Source of the DNA: Clostridia bacterium
GTDB taxonomy: Bacteria; Bacillota; Clostridia; Oscillospirales; CAG-272
DNA: 15,338 bases
Reading direction: 5' to 3'
NCBI GenBank assembly: GCA_900768535.1
Contig: CAAGDE010000106.1
Location: 1-15,338 of the forward strand
The notes beneath the pieces are model-generated. The model had not been told where the DNA came from. It made no database searches and saw only the letters and a program-made list of their open reading frames with translations. This document shows positions 6,911-13,079 of the stretch, piece after piece. The number at the start of each line of letters is the position of its first letter. The first letter of the stretch is position 1. The translations under genes were made by a program, and so were the position numbers.

Positions 6911-7447
6911 TTATTGCTGTTCCGCCACAAAGGAAGCAGACATTTTGCAGCGCTCGGTGCGGTTGCCGCGGATTTCGATGAGGTAATCCAGCTCCAGCGT
7001 GCCCTCGGTGAGAAGGCGGTTATCCACCCGCAGTCCCTGCACGCAGATCTCAAACGCCGAAAACGGGGTGTTATACACGCAGATATGCCGCCGTCCTTCC
7101 TCAAAAACCAGCGCCGTATTCACGCTCCCGCCCCGAAGCATCGACACAAGACCGGGCGAGTCGAGAAAGAAGCCGATCTTGGTGGTCGAGCCCTCCATTC
7201 CGGTCAGCTCGCTCTCGTGCCACACCAGCTCGGCGCGCTCCCCGGTGACAACCAGCTTGCCTTCCATCGCCAGTTCGATGTCCTCCGCCTCGCCTTCCTC
7301 CTCCGGAAGGTCGCAGTCTTCGCATTCGTCCCCGCAGTCCGCGTCCTCCTCACAGTCCGTCCCGTCCTCCGCCTCCGGAAAGAGCGGCATCGGGATCCCG
7401 ACCCGCCGGGTACGCAGACAGATCATGCCGCGCGTGCGCCGGATCAT
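6911..7447 (-). CDS. DUF1934 (YwiB-like) beta-barrel protein with acidic Cys-rich insert
   Basis: The core at about 55-175 fits the DUF1934/YwiB lipocalin-like barrel of Firmicutes: EDIELAMEGKL, LVWHESELTGMEGSTTKIGF (73-92), a middle RGG strand, ALVFEEGRRHICVYNTPFSAFEI, and TEGTLELDYLIEI. Its cellular role is not known to me. Between the first strand (about 8-17) and the second (about 57) sits an insert of about 35 residues that is almost all Asp/Glu and carries Cys32, Cys38, Cys42 and Cys45 (C-x5-C-x3-C-x2-C). The ATG overlaps the upstream Nudix stop as ATGA, with GGAGG about eight bases before it, so the two are coupled. Another start at Met8 or Met20 is possible but has no better site. Confidence 0.85.
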   Translation of the reverse strand: MIRRTRGMICLRTRRVGIPMPLFPEAEDGTDCEEDADCGDECEDCDLPEEEGEAEDIELAMEGKLVVTGERAELVWHESELTGMEGSTTKIGFFLDSPGLVSMLRGGSVNTALVFEEGRRHICVYNTPFSAFEICVQGLRVDNRLLTEGTLELDYLIEIRGNRTERCKMSASFVAEQQ

Positions 7448-8022
7448 AGCCCCGCCTCCCCTCTCCGCCGCAGAAGCTCCCGGACGCGCAGAACCGCCAG
7501 CTGGGTCTTTGCGTCGGGGATCTCGCCCCGCATCACGCGGTCTGCCAGCTCCTCCAGGGGAACGGCAACCGGAGCGAGAAATTCATCCTCGTCAAAATGC
7601 GTCTCCCCCGGCGTCAGCTCCTCGGCAAGGTACAGCCCGATCACCTCGTCCAGGATGGCGGGAGACGTGTAAATGTTCCCCAGAAAGGTCAGCCTGCCGC
7701 AGCGGTAGCCGGTCTCCTCCTGCAATTCACGCAGGGCGGCGGAGGCGCGATCCTCCGTTTTGCTGTCCAGCTTGCCCGCAGGGATCTCCAACAGCACCTC
7801 GCCGTGCGGATAGCGGTACTGCCGGACGCAGTGGACAACGCCGTCCCGGTCCAGCGGCAGAACGCAGACCGCACCGATGTGCCGCATATATTCCCGCTCC
7901 GCTTCCCTGCCGTCCGGGAGCCGGACGCGGTCCACGTAAAGCTGCACCACGCGTCCGTCAAAAATCAGCCGGGATGAAACGCATTCCTCGCGCAGAGCCG
8001 CATTTGCCTTCTCCTGTTCCAT
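7444..8022 (-). CDS. Nudix hydrolase, ADP-ribose pyrophosphatase type
   Basis: Cytoplasmic Mg-dependent hydrolase that splits ADP-ribose or related nucleotide sugars (193 codons with stop, 192 aa). The Nudix box spans 83-106 and ends RELQEETGY (catalytic Glu99, Glu102, Glu103). It is preceded by RQYRYP and LLEIPAGKL, the typical ADPRase-subfamily context. The box has one extra residue between the first Gly and the first Glu compared with the textbook pattern. I chose Met at 8022 because GGAGG (8030-8034) sits seven bases upstream; the ATG at 8046 lies only a few bases past the -10 box and has no ribosome binding site. It is the first gene of a two-gene operon with the DUF1934 protein. Confidence 0.92.
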   Translation of the reverse strand: MEQEKANAALREECVSSRLIFDGRVVQLYVDRVRLPDGREAEREYMRHIGAVCVLPLDRDGVVHCVRQYRYPHGEVLLEIPAGKLDSKTEDRASAALRELQEETGYRCGRLTFLGNIYTSPAILDEVIGLYLAEELTPGETHFDEDEFLAPVAVPLEELADRVMRGEIPDAKTQLAVLRVRELLRRRGEAGL

Positions 8023-8029
8023 TTCCAAT

Positions 8030-8034
8030 CCTCC
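8030..8034 (-). promoter_or_regulatory. Ribosome binding site that decides the Nudix start
   Basis: GGAGG on the minus strand, seven bases before the ATG at 8022. It lies downstream of the alternative ATG at 8046, so it argues for the shorter 192-aa product. Confidence 0.8.
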
Positions 8035-8054
8035 AAAGCTCCTCATTTCACATT

Positions 8055-8083
8055 ATTATACCGCATTTGCATGGATTTGTCAA
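8055..8083 (-). promoter_or_regulatory. Perfect-consensus promoter of the Nudix-DUF1934 operon
   Basis: On the minus strand, TTGACA (8078-8083), 17-bp spacer, TATAAT (8055-8060). All hexamer bases match. Transcription would start near 8048, leaving a leader of about 25 nt to the chosen ATG. The divergent gene at 8155 has only a weak candidate (TTGATT at 8102-8107, CATACC at 8124-8129), which I do not count as a feature. Confidence 0.88.
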
Positions 8084-8154
8084 GGGTGATGTATCAAACA
8101 GTTGATTCGGGGCATTCTATCCGCATACCCGTTTAGGAGAAAGGAGTGTGTTTT

Positions 8155-8610
8155 ATGGCAGGCAGTGTCAAAGTACGGGACGCCTCCGCGCTGTTGTCGG
8201 AGGTCTACCGCAATGTTCGGATGGCGGAGGATTCCATCATCAATCTGATGCCGAAGGTGACGGAGGAGCGGCTGAAAAACGAGCTGACCGTTCAGATCAG
8301 CGTCTATTCCGCGTTTTCCTCGCGTGCGGCAAAACAGCTGGCGCAGGCAGGCGTCAAGCCGGAGGAAGAAAACATGATGGCAAAAATGGGCGCGAAATGG
8401 GGCATCCTCATGAATACCCTGAAGGACTCCACGCAGGAGCACCTGGCGCAGATGCTGATCGAGGGCACCACCATGGGCGTGGGCGAGCTGCTGCGGGTCA
8501 TCCGCGATGCGCAGAACAACGGCATCTCCGGCGAGCCCCTGCAGCTGGCTGAAGACGTCCTCGCCTACGAGGAAAAGGTCGTTGAGGACATGAAAGGGTA
8601 TCTGAGATAA
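8155..8610 (+). CDS. Hypothetical helical protein, 151 aa
   Basis: Not named by me. The protein lacks a signal peptide and membrane segments and looks all-helical: amphipathic stretches at about 8-32, 36-65, 70-110 and 115-150, Met- and Ala-rich, with a conserved-looking core KWGILMNTLKDSTQEHLAQM followed by IEGTTMGVGELLRV. I recall similar unnamed proteins in Clostridia; a four-helix, ferritin-like or DUF2383-like bundle is an inference from pattern only, and I see no clear ExxH metal pairs that would prove it. The ATG is set by AAGGAG at 8141-8146, eight bases upstream; a GTG three codons earlier overlaps that site. It is a single gene, convergent with the DeoR gene. Confidence 0.82.
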   Translation: MAGSVKVRDASALLSEVYRNVRMAEDSIINLMPKVTEERLKNELTVQISVYSAFSSRAAKQLAQAGVKPEEENMMAKMGAKWGILMNTLKDSTQEHLAQMLIEGTTMGVGELLRVIRDAQNNGISGEPLQLAEDVLAYEEKVVEDMKGYLR

Positions 8611-8649
8611 GACCGTCTCCCCCGGTCACTGTCCCACCCCCGCCCGGCA

Positions 8650-8706
8650 CCCTCTTTCAGAGAAGGTTCCAAGCGGGGGTTGGGGCGGCGCCACAAGGTC
8701 TTTCCC
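8650..8706 (-). repeat. Two-hairpin 3'-end repeat, copy C
   Basis: On the minus strand it follows the TAG of the DeoR gene after four bases with AAGACC. Hairpin A (8690-8696 and 8680-8686) carries one mismatch (TTGTGGC against GCCCCAA), and hairpin B (about 8650-8672) is imperfect, so this copy is partly decayed. It lies between two convergent genes but its orientation follows the DeoR gene. A short GACCG/CGGTC inverted repeat (8611-8627) right after the stop of the plus-strand gene has no T-run and may be unrelated. Confidence 0.75.
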
Positions 8707-9402
8707 CTACTCCGAAATCACGCCGTCGAGGGAGTCGGAGGTGCAGAGATTGTAGAAATAGAGCTTGCCGAACTTGCTTTTGTCGCAGAGAAGGTAGCGG
8801 CGGGTGGAGTGGTCGAGCATGACGCGGCGGAGGTTGACCTCCTCCACCGAGGGGTCGGAAACGCGCCCGTCATCGGACAGCCCGCGGCAGGAAAAGAAGC
8901 AGATGTCCGCATTGATGCCGGAGACAAACTGCTCCGCCTGCGCCCCGACATAAGAATAGGAATTGTTCAGCATCTTTCCGCCGGTGCAGTAGTTGCAAAG
9001 CCCCGCCTCGGCTAAGGCGAGCGCGGTCTTGGCGCCGCTGGTCACCACGGTCAGATCCTTTTTTGCCGCCAGAAAGGGCACCAGGTGGAACGCGCTGGTC
9101 GAACCGTCCAGAAGCACCACCATACCGTCCTCCACCAGTGCCGCCGCCTGCCGCCCCATGGCGGTTTTTGCGGCGCTTTTTTCGTTTTCCCGAAAGACAA
9201 AGGGAATCAGCGTCTCCGCGCCCTCCGGCAGAACCGCGCCGCCGTAAACCTTGCGGATCAGCCCCTTGGCGTCCAGCTCGGTCAGATCGCGCCGCACGGT
9301 CGGCTCGCTGACATACAGAATCGCGCTGAGCCGGGAAACATTGATTTTCGGATCCTGCCGCAGAAGCTCCAGAATGCGCTCCTGCCGTTCGCTGATGGTC
9401 AT
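8707..9402 (-). CDS. DeoR-family transcriptional repressor
   Basis: DNA-binding regulator of 231 aa. An N-terminal helix-turn-helix covers about 6-57 (SERQERILELL, then VSEPTVRRDLTELDAKGLI and KVYGGA, typical of DeoR). The C-terminal sugar-phosphate sensor domain, of the isomerase-like fold, shows DGSTSAFHL (99-107), TSG (121-123), GGKMLNNS (141-148), GLSDDGRVSDPSVEEV (174-189) and CDKSKFGK (206-213). The start is Met at 9402, with GGGGGAGG (9409-9416) six bases upstream; an earlier in-frame ATG at 9444 lacks such a site. It is divergent from the G1P dehydrogenase gene, with repeated sequences between, so it probably controls that gene and itself, with a phosphorylated sugar or glycerol phosphate as signal (inferred). 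Confidence 0.93.
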   Translation of the reverse strand: MTISERQERILELLRQDPKINVSRLSAILYVSEPTVRRDLTELDAKGLIRKVYGGAVLPEGAETLIPFVFRENEKSAAKTAMGRQAAALVEDGMVVLLDGSTSAFHLVPFLAAKKDLTVVTSGAKTALALAEAGLCNYCTGGKMLNNSYSYVGAQAEQFVSGINADICFFSCRGLSDDGRVSDPSVEEVNLRRVMLDHSTRRYLLCDKSKFGKLYFYNLCTSDSLDGVISE

Positions 9403-9453
9403 ATGATACCTCCCCCATCGCCCGGCGCGGGCTGATAAATCCACCCGAAAACG

Positions 9454-9519
9454 TGATTATTTGTCAACTTTTCCGGCGGGTATTGATTATTTGATCGGTT
9501 TCGGTTATGATTATATCAT
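9454..9519. promoter_or_regulatory. Divergent promoter/operator region, DeoR-egsA
   Basis: A 10-bp direct repeat, TGATTATTTG, occurs at 9454-9463 and 9484-9493, 30 bp apart (about three helical turns). A third TGATTAT at 9508-9514 sits inside a palindrome ATGAT-TAT-ATCAT (9507-9519). Two promoter candidates for the plus-strand gene overlap the second and third repeats: TTGATT (9483-9488)-17-TATGAT (9506-9511) and TTGATC (9491-9496)-17-TATCAT (9514-9519). On the minus strand TTGACA (9462-9467) is a possible -35 but no good -10 follows. The overlap fits repression by the adjacent DeoR protein; which repeats it binds is not shown. Confidence 0.6.
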
Positions 9520-9568
9520 AAAAACAAAGCCGCGTCAAGAGGTTTGCGGCGAAAGGAAGGATATTTTT

Positions 9569-10897
9569 ATGGCTTTCGATTTGCAGGAACTGCTCAATCA
9601 CCCGGAGGGCGTGAAGTGCGCGTGCGGAAAGGTGCACAAGGCGGGCTTCTCCCGTGTCATCATCGAGTCCGGCGCGATCAACCGCGTCCCGGAGGTCGTC
9701 CGCTCCTACGGTGCAAAGAAGGTCTTTCTCCTGGCGGATCACTTCACCTACGCCGCCGCAGGAGAGCGTGTTGCGGGCGTGCTGGAGGCGGCGGGAATCC
9801 CCTTTACGGTGTACTGTCTGCCCGGAGAGGAGCGCATTGAGCCGGACGAACACGCGGTCGGGTCGGTTGCCATGCACTTCGACTACGCCTGCGACCTGAT
9901 TCTCGGCGTCGGCTCGGGCGTGGTCAACGACATCGGCAAAATCATCGCCAATCTGACGAACCGGCAGTATGTCATCTTCGGCACAGCGCCCTCAATGGAC
10001 GGCTACGCGTCGGCAACCTCGTCCACCATCCGGGACAGCCTCAAGGTCTCGCTGGACAGCCGGGTTCCGGACACGGTCATCGGGGATCTGGACATTCTGG
10101 CGCAGGCGCCGATGCGGATGATTCTTTCCGGGCTGGGCGATATGCTGGCGAAGTACATCAGCATTGCCGAGTGGCGCATTTCGCACATCATCAACGGCGA
10201 ATACTACTGCGAGCGCGTGGCGGAGCTGGTCAACGAAGGGCTGGCGGCGTGCATGGACAATCTTGCGGGCATCGCAAAGCGGGACAAAAGCGCCATTGCC
10301 GCGGTGATGAACGGCATGGTGCTCTCCGGCATTGCGGCAAACTACGCGGGCGTGTCGCGTCCGGCGTCCGGTATGGAACACTACCTCTCGCACATCTGCG
10401 ATATGCGGGGCGTGGAGTTCGGTCTGCCGTTTGACCTGCACGGCATTCAGTGCGGTGCGGCAACGGTCATCTGCCTGGGAATTTACAAGCAGCTGCGGGA
10501 TGTCAAGCCGGACCGCGAAAAGGCGCTGGCGTATGTGGAGCGCTTCTCCTACCCCGCATGGGCGGAAAAGCTGCACGCATGGCTCGGGAAGAGCGGGGAC
10601 GTGATGGCGGCAAACGAGGCACGGGAGCGCAAGTACGACAAGGAGCTGCACCGGGCGCGCCTGGAGCGGATCATCGCGCACTGGGACGAAATCGAGGCGG
10701 TGATCCACTCCCTGCCCCTGCCGGAGGAGATCGTGCCGCGTCTGCAGGCAATCGGTCTGCCGGTGTCCTTTGCGGAGCTGGGCTTCTCGGCGGAGGAGAC
10801 AAAAAATGCAATCCTCTTCAGCAAGGATGTACGCGACAAATACATCGGTTCCCGTCTGATGTGGGATCTCGGCATTCTTGACGAGATTGTGAAATAA
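9569..10897 (+). CDS. egsA: sn-Glycerol-1-phosphate dehydrogenase (AraM/EgsA family)
   Basis: Cytoplasmic, metal-dependent NAD(P)H enzyme that reduces dihydroxyacetone phosphate to sn-glycerol-1-phosphate, the opposite stereoisomer from the usual bacterial glycerol backbone. The 442-aa product shows the dinucleotide-binding ILGVGSGVVNDIGK (111-124), PSMDGYASATSS (141-152) and three likely metal ligands, Asp191 in SGLGDMLAKY, His271 in SGMEHYLSH and His291 in HGIQCG. Length is somewhat above the roughly 400 aa of B. subtilis AraM, with a helical C-terminal tail. AAGGAAGG at 9553-9560 sets the ATG at 9569; the longer in-frame reading from 9461 runs through the promoters. In Bacillus the product feeds PcrB; no pcrB-like or arabinose gene is in this window. 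The divergent DeoR gene is its probable regulator. Confidence 0.9.
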   Translation: MAFDLQELLNHPEGVKCACGKVHKAGFSRVIIESGAINRVPEVVRSYGAKKVFLLADHFTYAAAGERVAGVLEAAGIPFTVYCLPGEERIEPDEHAVGSVAMHFDYACDLILGVGSGVVNDIGKIIANLTNRQYVIFGTAPSMDGYASATSSTIRDSLKVSLDSRVPDTVIGDLDILAQAPMRMILSGLGDMLAKYISIAEWRISHIINGEYYCERVAELVNEGLAACMDNLAGIAKRDKSAIAAVMNGMVLSGIAANYAGVSRPASGMEHYLSHICDMRGVEFGLPFDLHGIQCGAATVICLGIYKQLRDVKPDREKALAYVERFSYPAWAEKLHAWLGKSGDVMAANEARERKYDKELHRARLERIIAHWDEIEAVIHSLPLPEEIVPRLQAIGLPVSFAELGFSAEETKNAILFSKDVRDKYIGSRLMWDLGILDEIVK

Positions 10898-10929
10898 CCG
10901 TCACTTTGCCCTTTTATTTGCGTTTGGTC

Positions 10930-10958
10930 TTGACATTCCGGCGGATTTGTGGTATAAT
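10930..10958 (+). promoter_or_regulatory. Perfect-consensus promoter of the 95-aa gene, with leader hairpin
   Basis: TTGACA (10930-10935), 17-bp spacer ending TGG, TATAAT (10953-10958). The leader to the ATG at 11072 is about 105 nt, the longest in the window, and holds a small hairpin CGGGAA-CGC-TTCCCG (11021-11035) and an AAGGAG-type ribosome binding site before the ATG. I see no known riboswitch core. Confidence 0.88.
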
Positions 10959-11071
10959 ATACAGGATCATATACTGCGGCTTTCTACCCTGCGGTCGGAT
11001 ATGACACTGCGTATCATACACGGGAACGCTTCCCGACACATAGAATCCCAACGAATGGAAGGAGAAACACA

Positions 11072-11359
11072 ATGGCAAACGATGCACGCCCGCTGGTGAG
11101 CGGATCTTATCTGGAATATATGGGTCGCCCCCTTGTGCGACAGGATGACACGATTATTTACGGCGATATGAGCGAAAAATGCATTCTGATCCTGGAGATC
11201 ATCAACCGCGACCAAAAGTCCGGGCTCCCGCAGAATATCCTCGTTCAGCTCGTGGATTCACAGGACACCAACAAAATTATCCGCCAAACCGACAAAAAGG
11301 GACTCTACGACGCCTTCAGCATCGGTCTCGTCTGGCTCGAACGCGCTCTGCAGGAGTGA
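11072..11359 (+). CDS. Hypothetical protein, 95 aa
   Basis: Not recognised as a named family. A small soluble protein: a first part (about 8-35) with SGSYLEYMGRPLVRQDD, IIYGDMSEKCI, then strand-like LILEIINRDQ, NILVQLVD, a polar stretch (68-78, NKIIRQTDKKG) and a C-terminal helix (about 79-95, LYDAFSIGLVWLERALQE). This looks like a compact alpha/beta domain; a single Cys (residue 37). The start follows GGAAGGAG with about seven bases spacing. It is transcribed from a perfect-consensus promoter and its stop is followed by repeat copy D, so it is a single-gene unit. Function is unknown and the context gives no hint. Confidence 0.8.
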   Translation: MANDARPLVSGSYLEYMGRPLVRQDDTIIYGDMSEKCILILEIINRDQKSGLPQNILVQLVDSQDTNKIIRQTDKKGLYDAFSIGLVWLERALQE

Positions 11360-11371
11360 TGGGGGGAGGAG

Positions 11372-11446
11372 AAGACCTTGGGGCGCTGCCCCAAACCCCG
11401 CTCAGAACCCTCTTTCGGAGAGGGTTCTGAGAACTCCCAGAACTTC
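11372..11446 (+). repeat. Two-hairpin 3'-end repeat, copy D
   Basis: Best-preserved copy: AAGACC (11372-11377), hairpin A TTGGGGC-GCT-GCCCCAA (11378-11394), ACCCCG, hairpin B with 13-bp perfect arms (11401-11413, 11419-11431) around TTCGG, then an ACTCCCAGAACTTC tail. It begins 12 nt after the stop of the 95-aa gene. It forms the left, plus-oriented half of an inverted pair with copy F. Confidence 0.9.
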
Positions 11447-11516
11447 ACCGCAAAGGGCACCCGAACAGTGGTATGTAAGCGATACGTACTGCGTTCGGGT
11501 GCCCTTTGCGGTGAAG
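11443..11516. repeat. Palindrome with 24-bp perfect arms
   Basis: Arms at 11443-11466 and 11493-11516 are exact reverse complements over 24 bp, with a 26-nt spacer that can itself extend the stem (CAGTG...TACTG plus GTAT/ATAC, one bulge). It shares no sequence with the dispersed repeat around it and has no T-run on either side. It is a candidate cruciform, protein-binding site or structured RNA. It contains no ORF or known RNA motif that I can identify. Confidence 0.9.
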
Positions 11517-11523
11517 CTTTGGA

Positions 11524-11590
11524 ATTCTTGGAGTCTTTTCCGGAAGGGGGCTCTGAGCGGGGCTTGGGGCAGTGCCTCAGGGTTTTTGCC
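11524..11590 (-). repeat. Degenerate two-hairpin repeat, copy G
   Basis: On the plus strand it reads TTCTTGGAGTCTTTTCCGG, a GGGGGCTCTGAGCGGGG stretch, then CTTGGGGCAGTGCCTCAGGG. This aligns in order with the reverse orientation of the consensus but with many substitutions, so it is an old copy. A further piece at about 11610-11635 (AACTTTTGGGAAGAGGGCTC) resembles only the hairpin B half. Confidence 0.6.
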
Positions 11591-11640
11591 TTCGCTTCGC
11601 TCGGTTGGAAAACTTTTGGGAAGAGGGCTCAGGCGAGTTC

Positions 11641-11710
11641 TGGGAGTTCTTAGAACCTTCTCCGAAAGAAGGTTCTAAGCGGGGTTTGGGGCGGCGCCCC
11701 AAGGTCTTTT
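11641..11710 (-). repeat. Two-hairpin repeat, copy F (inverted, no adjacent minus-strand gene)
   Basis: Read on the minus strand: AAGACC, TTGGGGC-GCC-GCCCCAA (11702-11686), ACCCCG, hairpin B with 13-bp perfect arms (11667-11679, 11649-11661) around TTCGG, then GAACTCCCAG, which mirrors the tail of copy D. It is the one intact copy not following a stop codon. It ends about 33 bp before the -35 box of the YybS-like gene. Confidence 0.88.
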
Positions 11711-11742
11711 GATAAAAAAGTGTGAAAATGTGGGCGGAAGGG

Positions 11743-11771
11743 TTTACAAAGACGAGAAAATGTGGTATACT
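11743..11771 (+). promoter_or_regulatory. Promoter of the yybS-gdpP operon
   Basis: TTTACA (11743-11748), 17-bp spacer ending TGG (extended -10), TATACT (11766-11771). The start region has GAGGGAG about eight bases before the ATG at 11809. The AT-rich stretch between the repeat island and the -35 box (GATAAAAAAG) could act as an UP-like element. Confidence 0.75.
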
Positions 11772-11808
11772 AAATAGGAATATCTATAATTAAGAGGGAG
11801 AAACCGGC

Positions 11809-13056
11809 ATGACGGAAACGAACGGAACCGAATACGGACAGGCGGAGCCGAAGCGGGCGGTACTGATCCTGGCGGGACTGCTGTTTGCGGTTGCGTCGGC
11901 GGCGGTTCCGCTGTCGCTGACCAAGCCGTGGGTCGGGATGGTACTGTGGGCGGTGATGCTCATCGGGTGCATTGTTTTGCTCCGCGCGGTGCGGGCGGGG
12001 GTGGTACTGACGCTGATTGCATCGGCGGCGGCGCTGTTCCTGACGGGGACGTATCTGTTTGCGGGAACGCTCACGGCGGCGCTCTGCGTGGGGACCTTTG
12101 CGGGGGCGCTGTTGCTGACGGTAACAAAGAAGCCGTACTGGGTCTGCCTGATCCCGCTGGTATCGGCGGGCGTGACGGCGGCATTCACGCGGGACTGGCT
12201 CTTTCTGCTCTCGGCGCTCTCGCTGTTGCCTGCGGCGGCGCTGACGGCTTTTGCGACCCGGCGTGGAATGAGCCGGACGAGTGTGATCTGCTGCGGCGCG
12301 GCGGGACTGCTTGCCGCGGCACTGATTCTGACCGGGGCGGCGATTGCAAGGACCGGAGCGGGGCTTTCTGTGGAGACGGTGCGGGCGCTGTTTGACACCT
12401 GGAAGGCAAAGCTGCTTGCGGAGCAGATCGAAATGCGTGATGCCCTGCTTGCCTCGCTGGAAAAGCTGTATGAAAACAATCTTCCTGCGGGCGCGACTTC
12501 GGCGGACAAGGTGCTGGACACCTACCGTCAACTGCTGAGCAACGCGAACCTGGAGGCATCGCTGACGCAGGTGTTCAACGTAATTCCGGGTGCGGCGGTT
12601 GCCGCGGCGCTGATTGCGGCATACCTGGGGCAGCTGCTGCTTCTGGAGGGCTGTGACGCGGCGGGAATGCGGTCGGTCATCAAGCCGGAGAGCGAATTTC
12701 TGGTCATCAGCCTCCCGGCGGCGGTCATCTGGATCGTCTGTCTGATCCTGTCCATAGTAACGGAAGGCACTACGGTTGCGTCCGTTACGGCGGCGAACCT
12801 GCTGCTGATCCTGACACCGGGGCTTTGCGCGGTGGGGTGGCACACTCTGATGCGTTTTCTCCGGTCGATTCCGCCGCAGGGACGCTGGATTTTCATTCTG
12901 CCGGCGGTAACGGTTGCGTGCTGTGCGTCCGCATCGGTATTCTATGTACTGGCGGCTTACGGTGCGTATGCAACAATCCTGTCCTTTGTGCGGCGTGCAA
13001 TGCTCCGCGGCGGAAGCTCCGACCCGCCCGGCGGAGGACCGGACGGCAACGACTGA
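11809..13056 (+). CDS. DUF2232 (YybS-like) polytopic membrane protein
   Basis: Integral membrane protein of 415 aa with roughly ten hydrophobic segments: a block at about 16-178, a soluble, helical stretch at about 185-250 (TWKAKLLAEQIEMRDALLASLEKLYEN), then a second block at about 255-392 and a Gly/Pro/Asp-rich tail. This layout and its place directly upstream of gdpP match B. subtilis yybS-yybT, from which the DUF2232 call comes; the sequence itself is weakly conserved, so the call rests mostly on gene order and topology. DUF2232 proteins are often described as ECF-transporter S-component-like but their role is not settled. It ends 23 bp before gdpP and shares its promoter. Confidence 0.75.
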   Translation: MTETNGTEYGQAEPKRAVLILAGLLFAVASAAVPLSLTKPWVGMVLWAVMLIGCIVLLRAVRAGVVLTLIASAAALFLTGTYLFAGTLTAALCVGTFAGALLLTVTKKPYWVCLIPLVSAGVTAAFTRDWLFLLSALSLLPAAALTAFATRRGMSRTSVICCGAAGLLAAALILTGAAIARTGAGLSVETVRALFDTWKAKLLAEQIEMRDALLASLEKLYENNLPAGATSADKVLDTYRQLLSNANLEASLTQVFNVIPGAAVAAALIAAYLGQLLLLEGCDAAGMRSVIKPESEFLVISLPAAVIWIVCLILSIVTEGTTVASVTAANLLLILTPGLCAVGWHTLMRFLRSIPPQGRWIFILPAVTVACCASASVFYVLAAYGAYATILSFVRRAMLRGGSSDPPGGGPDGND

Positions 13057-13079
13057 TTTTGCGGAAAGGAGACTGACAG

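Larger units (their letters stand above)
11360..11742. other. Gene-free repeat island
   Basis: No credible gene lies between the stop at 11357-11359 and the promoter at 11743. The content in order is copy D (plus), the 24-bp-arm palindrome, copy G (minus, degenerate), a hairpin-B-like fragment, and copy F (minus). Copies D and F, with their GAACTCCCAG tails, make an inverted repeat of roughly 70 bp enclosing about 190 bp. I see no target-site duplication and no transposase. Confidence 0.85.

Noticed and set aside
8146..8154. Upstream GTG start for the 151-aa gene
   Set aside because: The GTG overlaps the AAGGAG site that serves the ATG at 8155.
8611..8627. Terminator after the 151-aa gene (GACCG/CGGTC)
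   Set aside because: Only a 5-bp stem and no T-run.
11001..11099. Leader ORF of 32 codons upstream of and overlapping the 95-aa gene
   Set aside because: No ribosome binding site, and the reading runs out of frame into the real gene; more likely chance.
11360..11742. CRISPR array or insertion sequence in the repeat island
   Set aside because: Repeats are inverted and unequally spaced with no unique spacers of constant length, and there is no transposase or target duplication.
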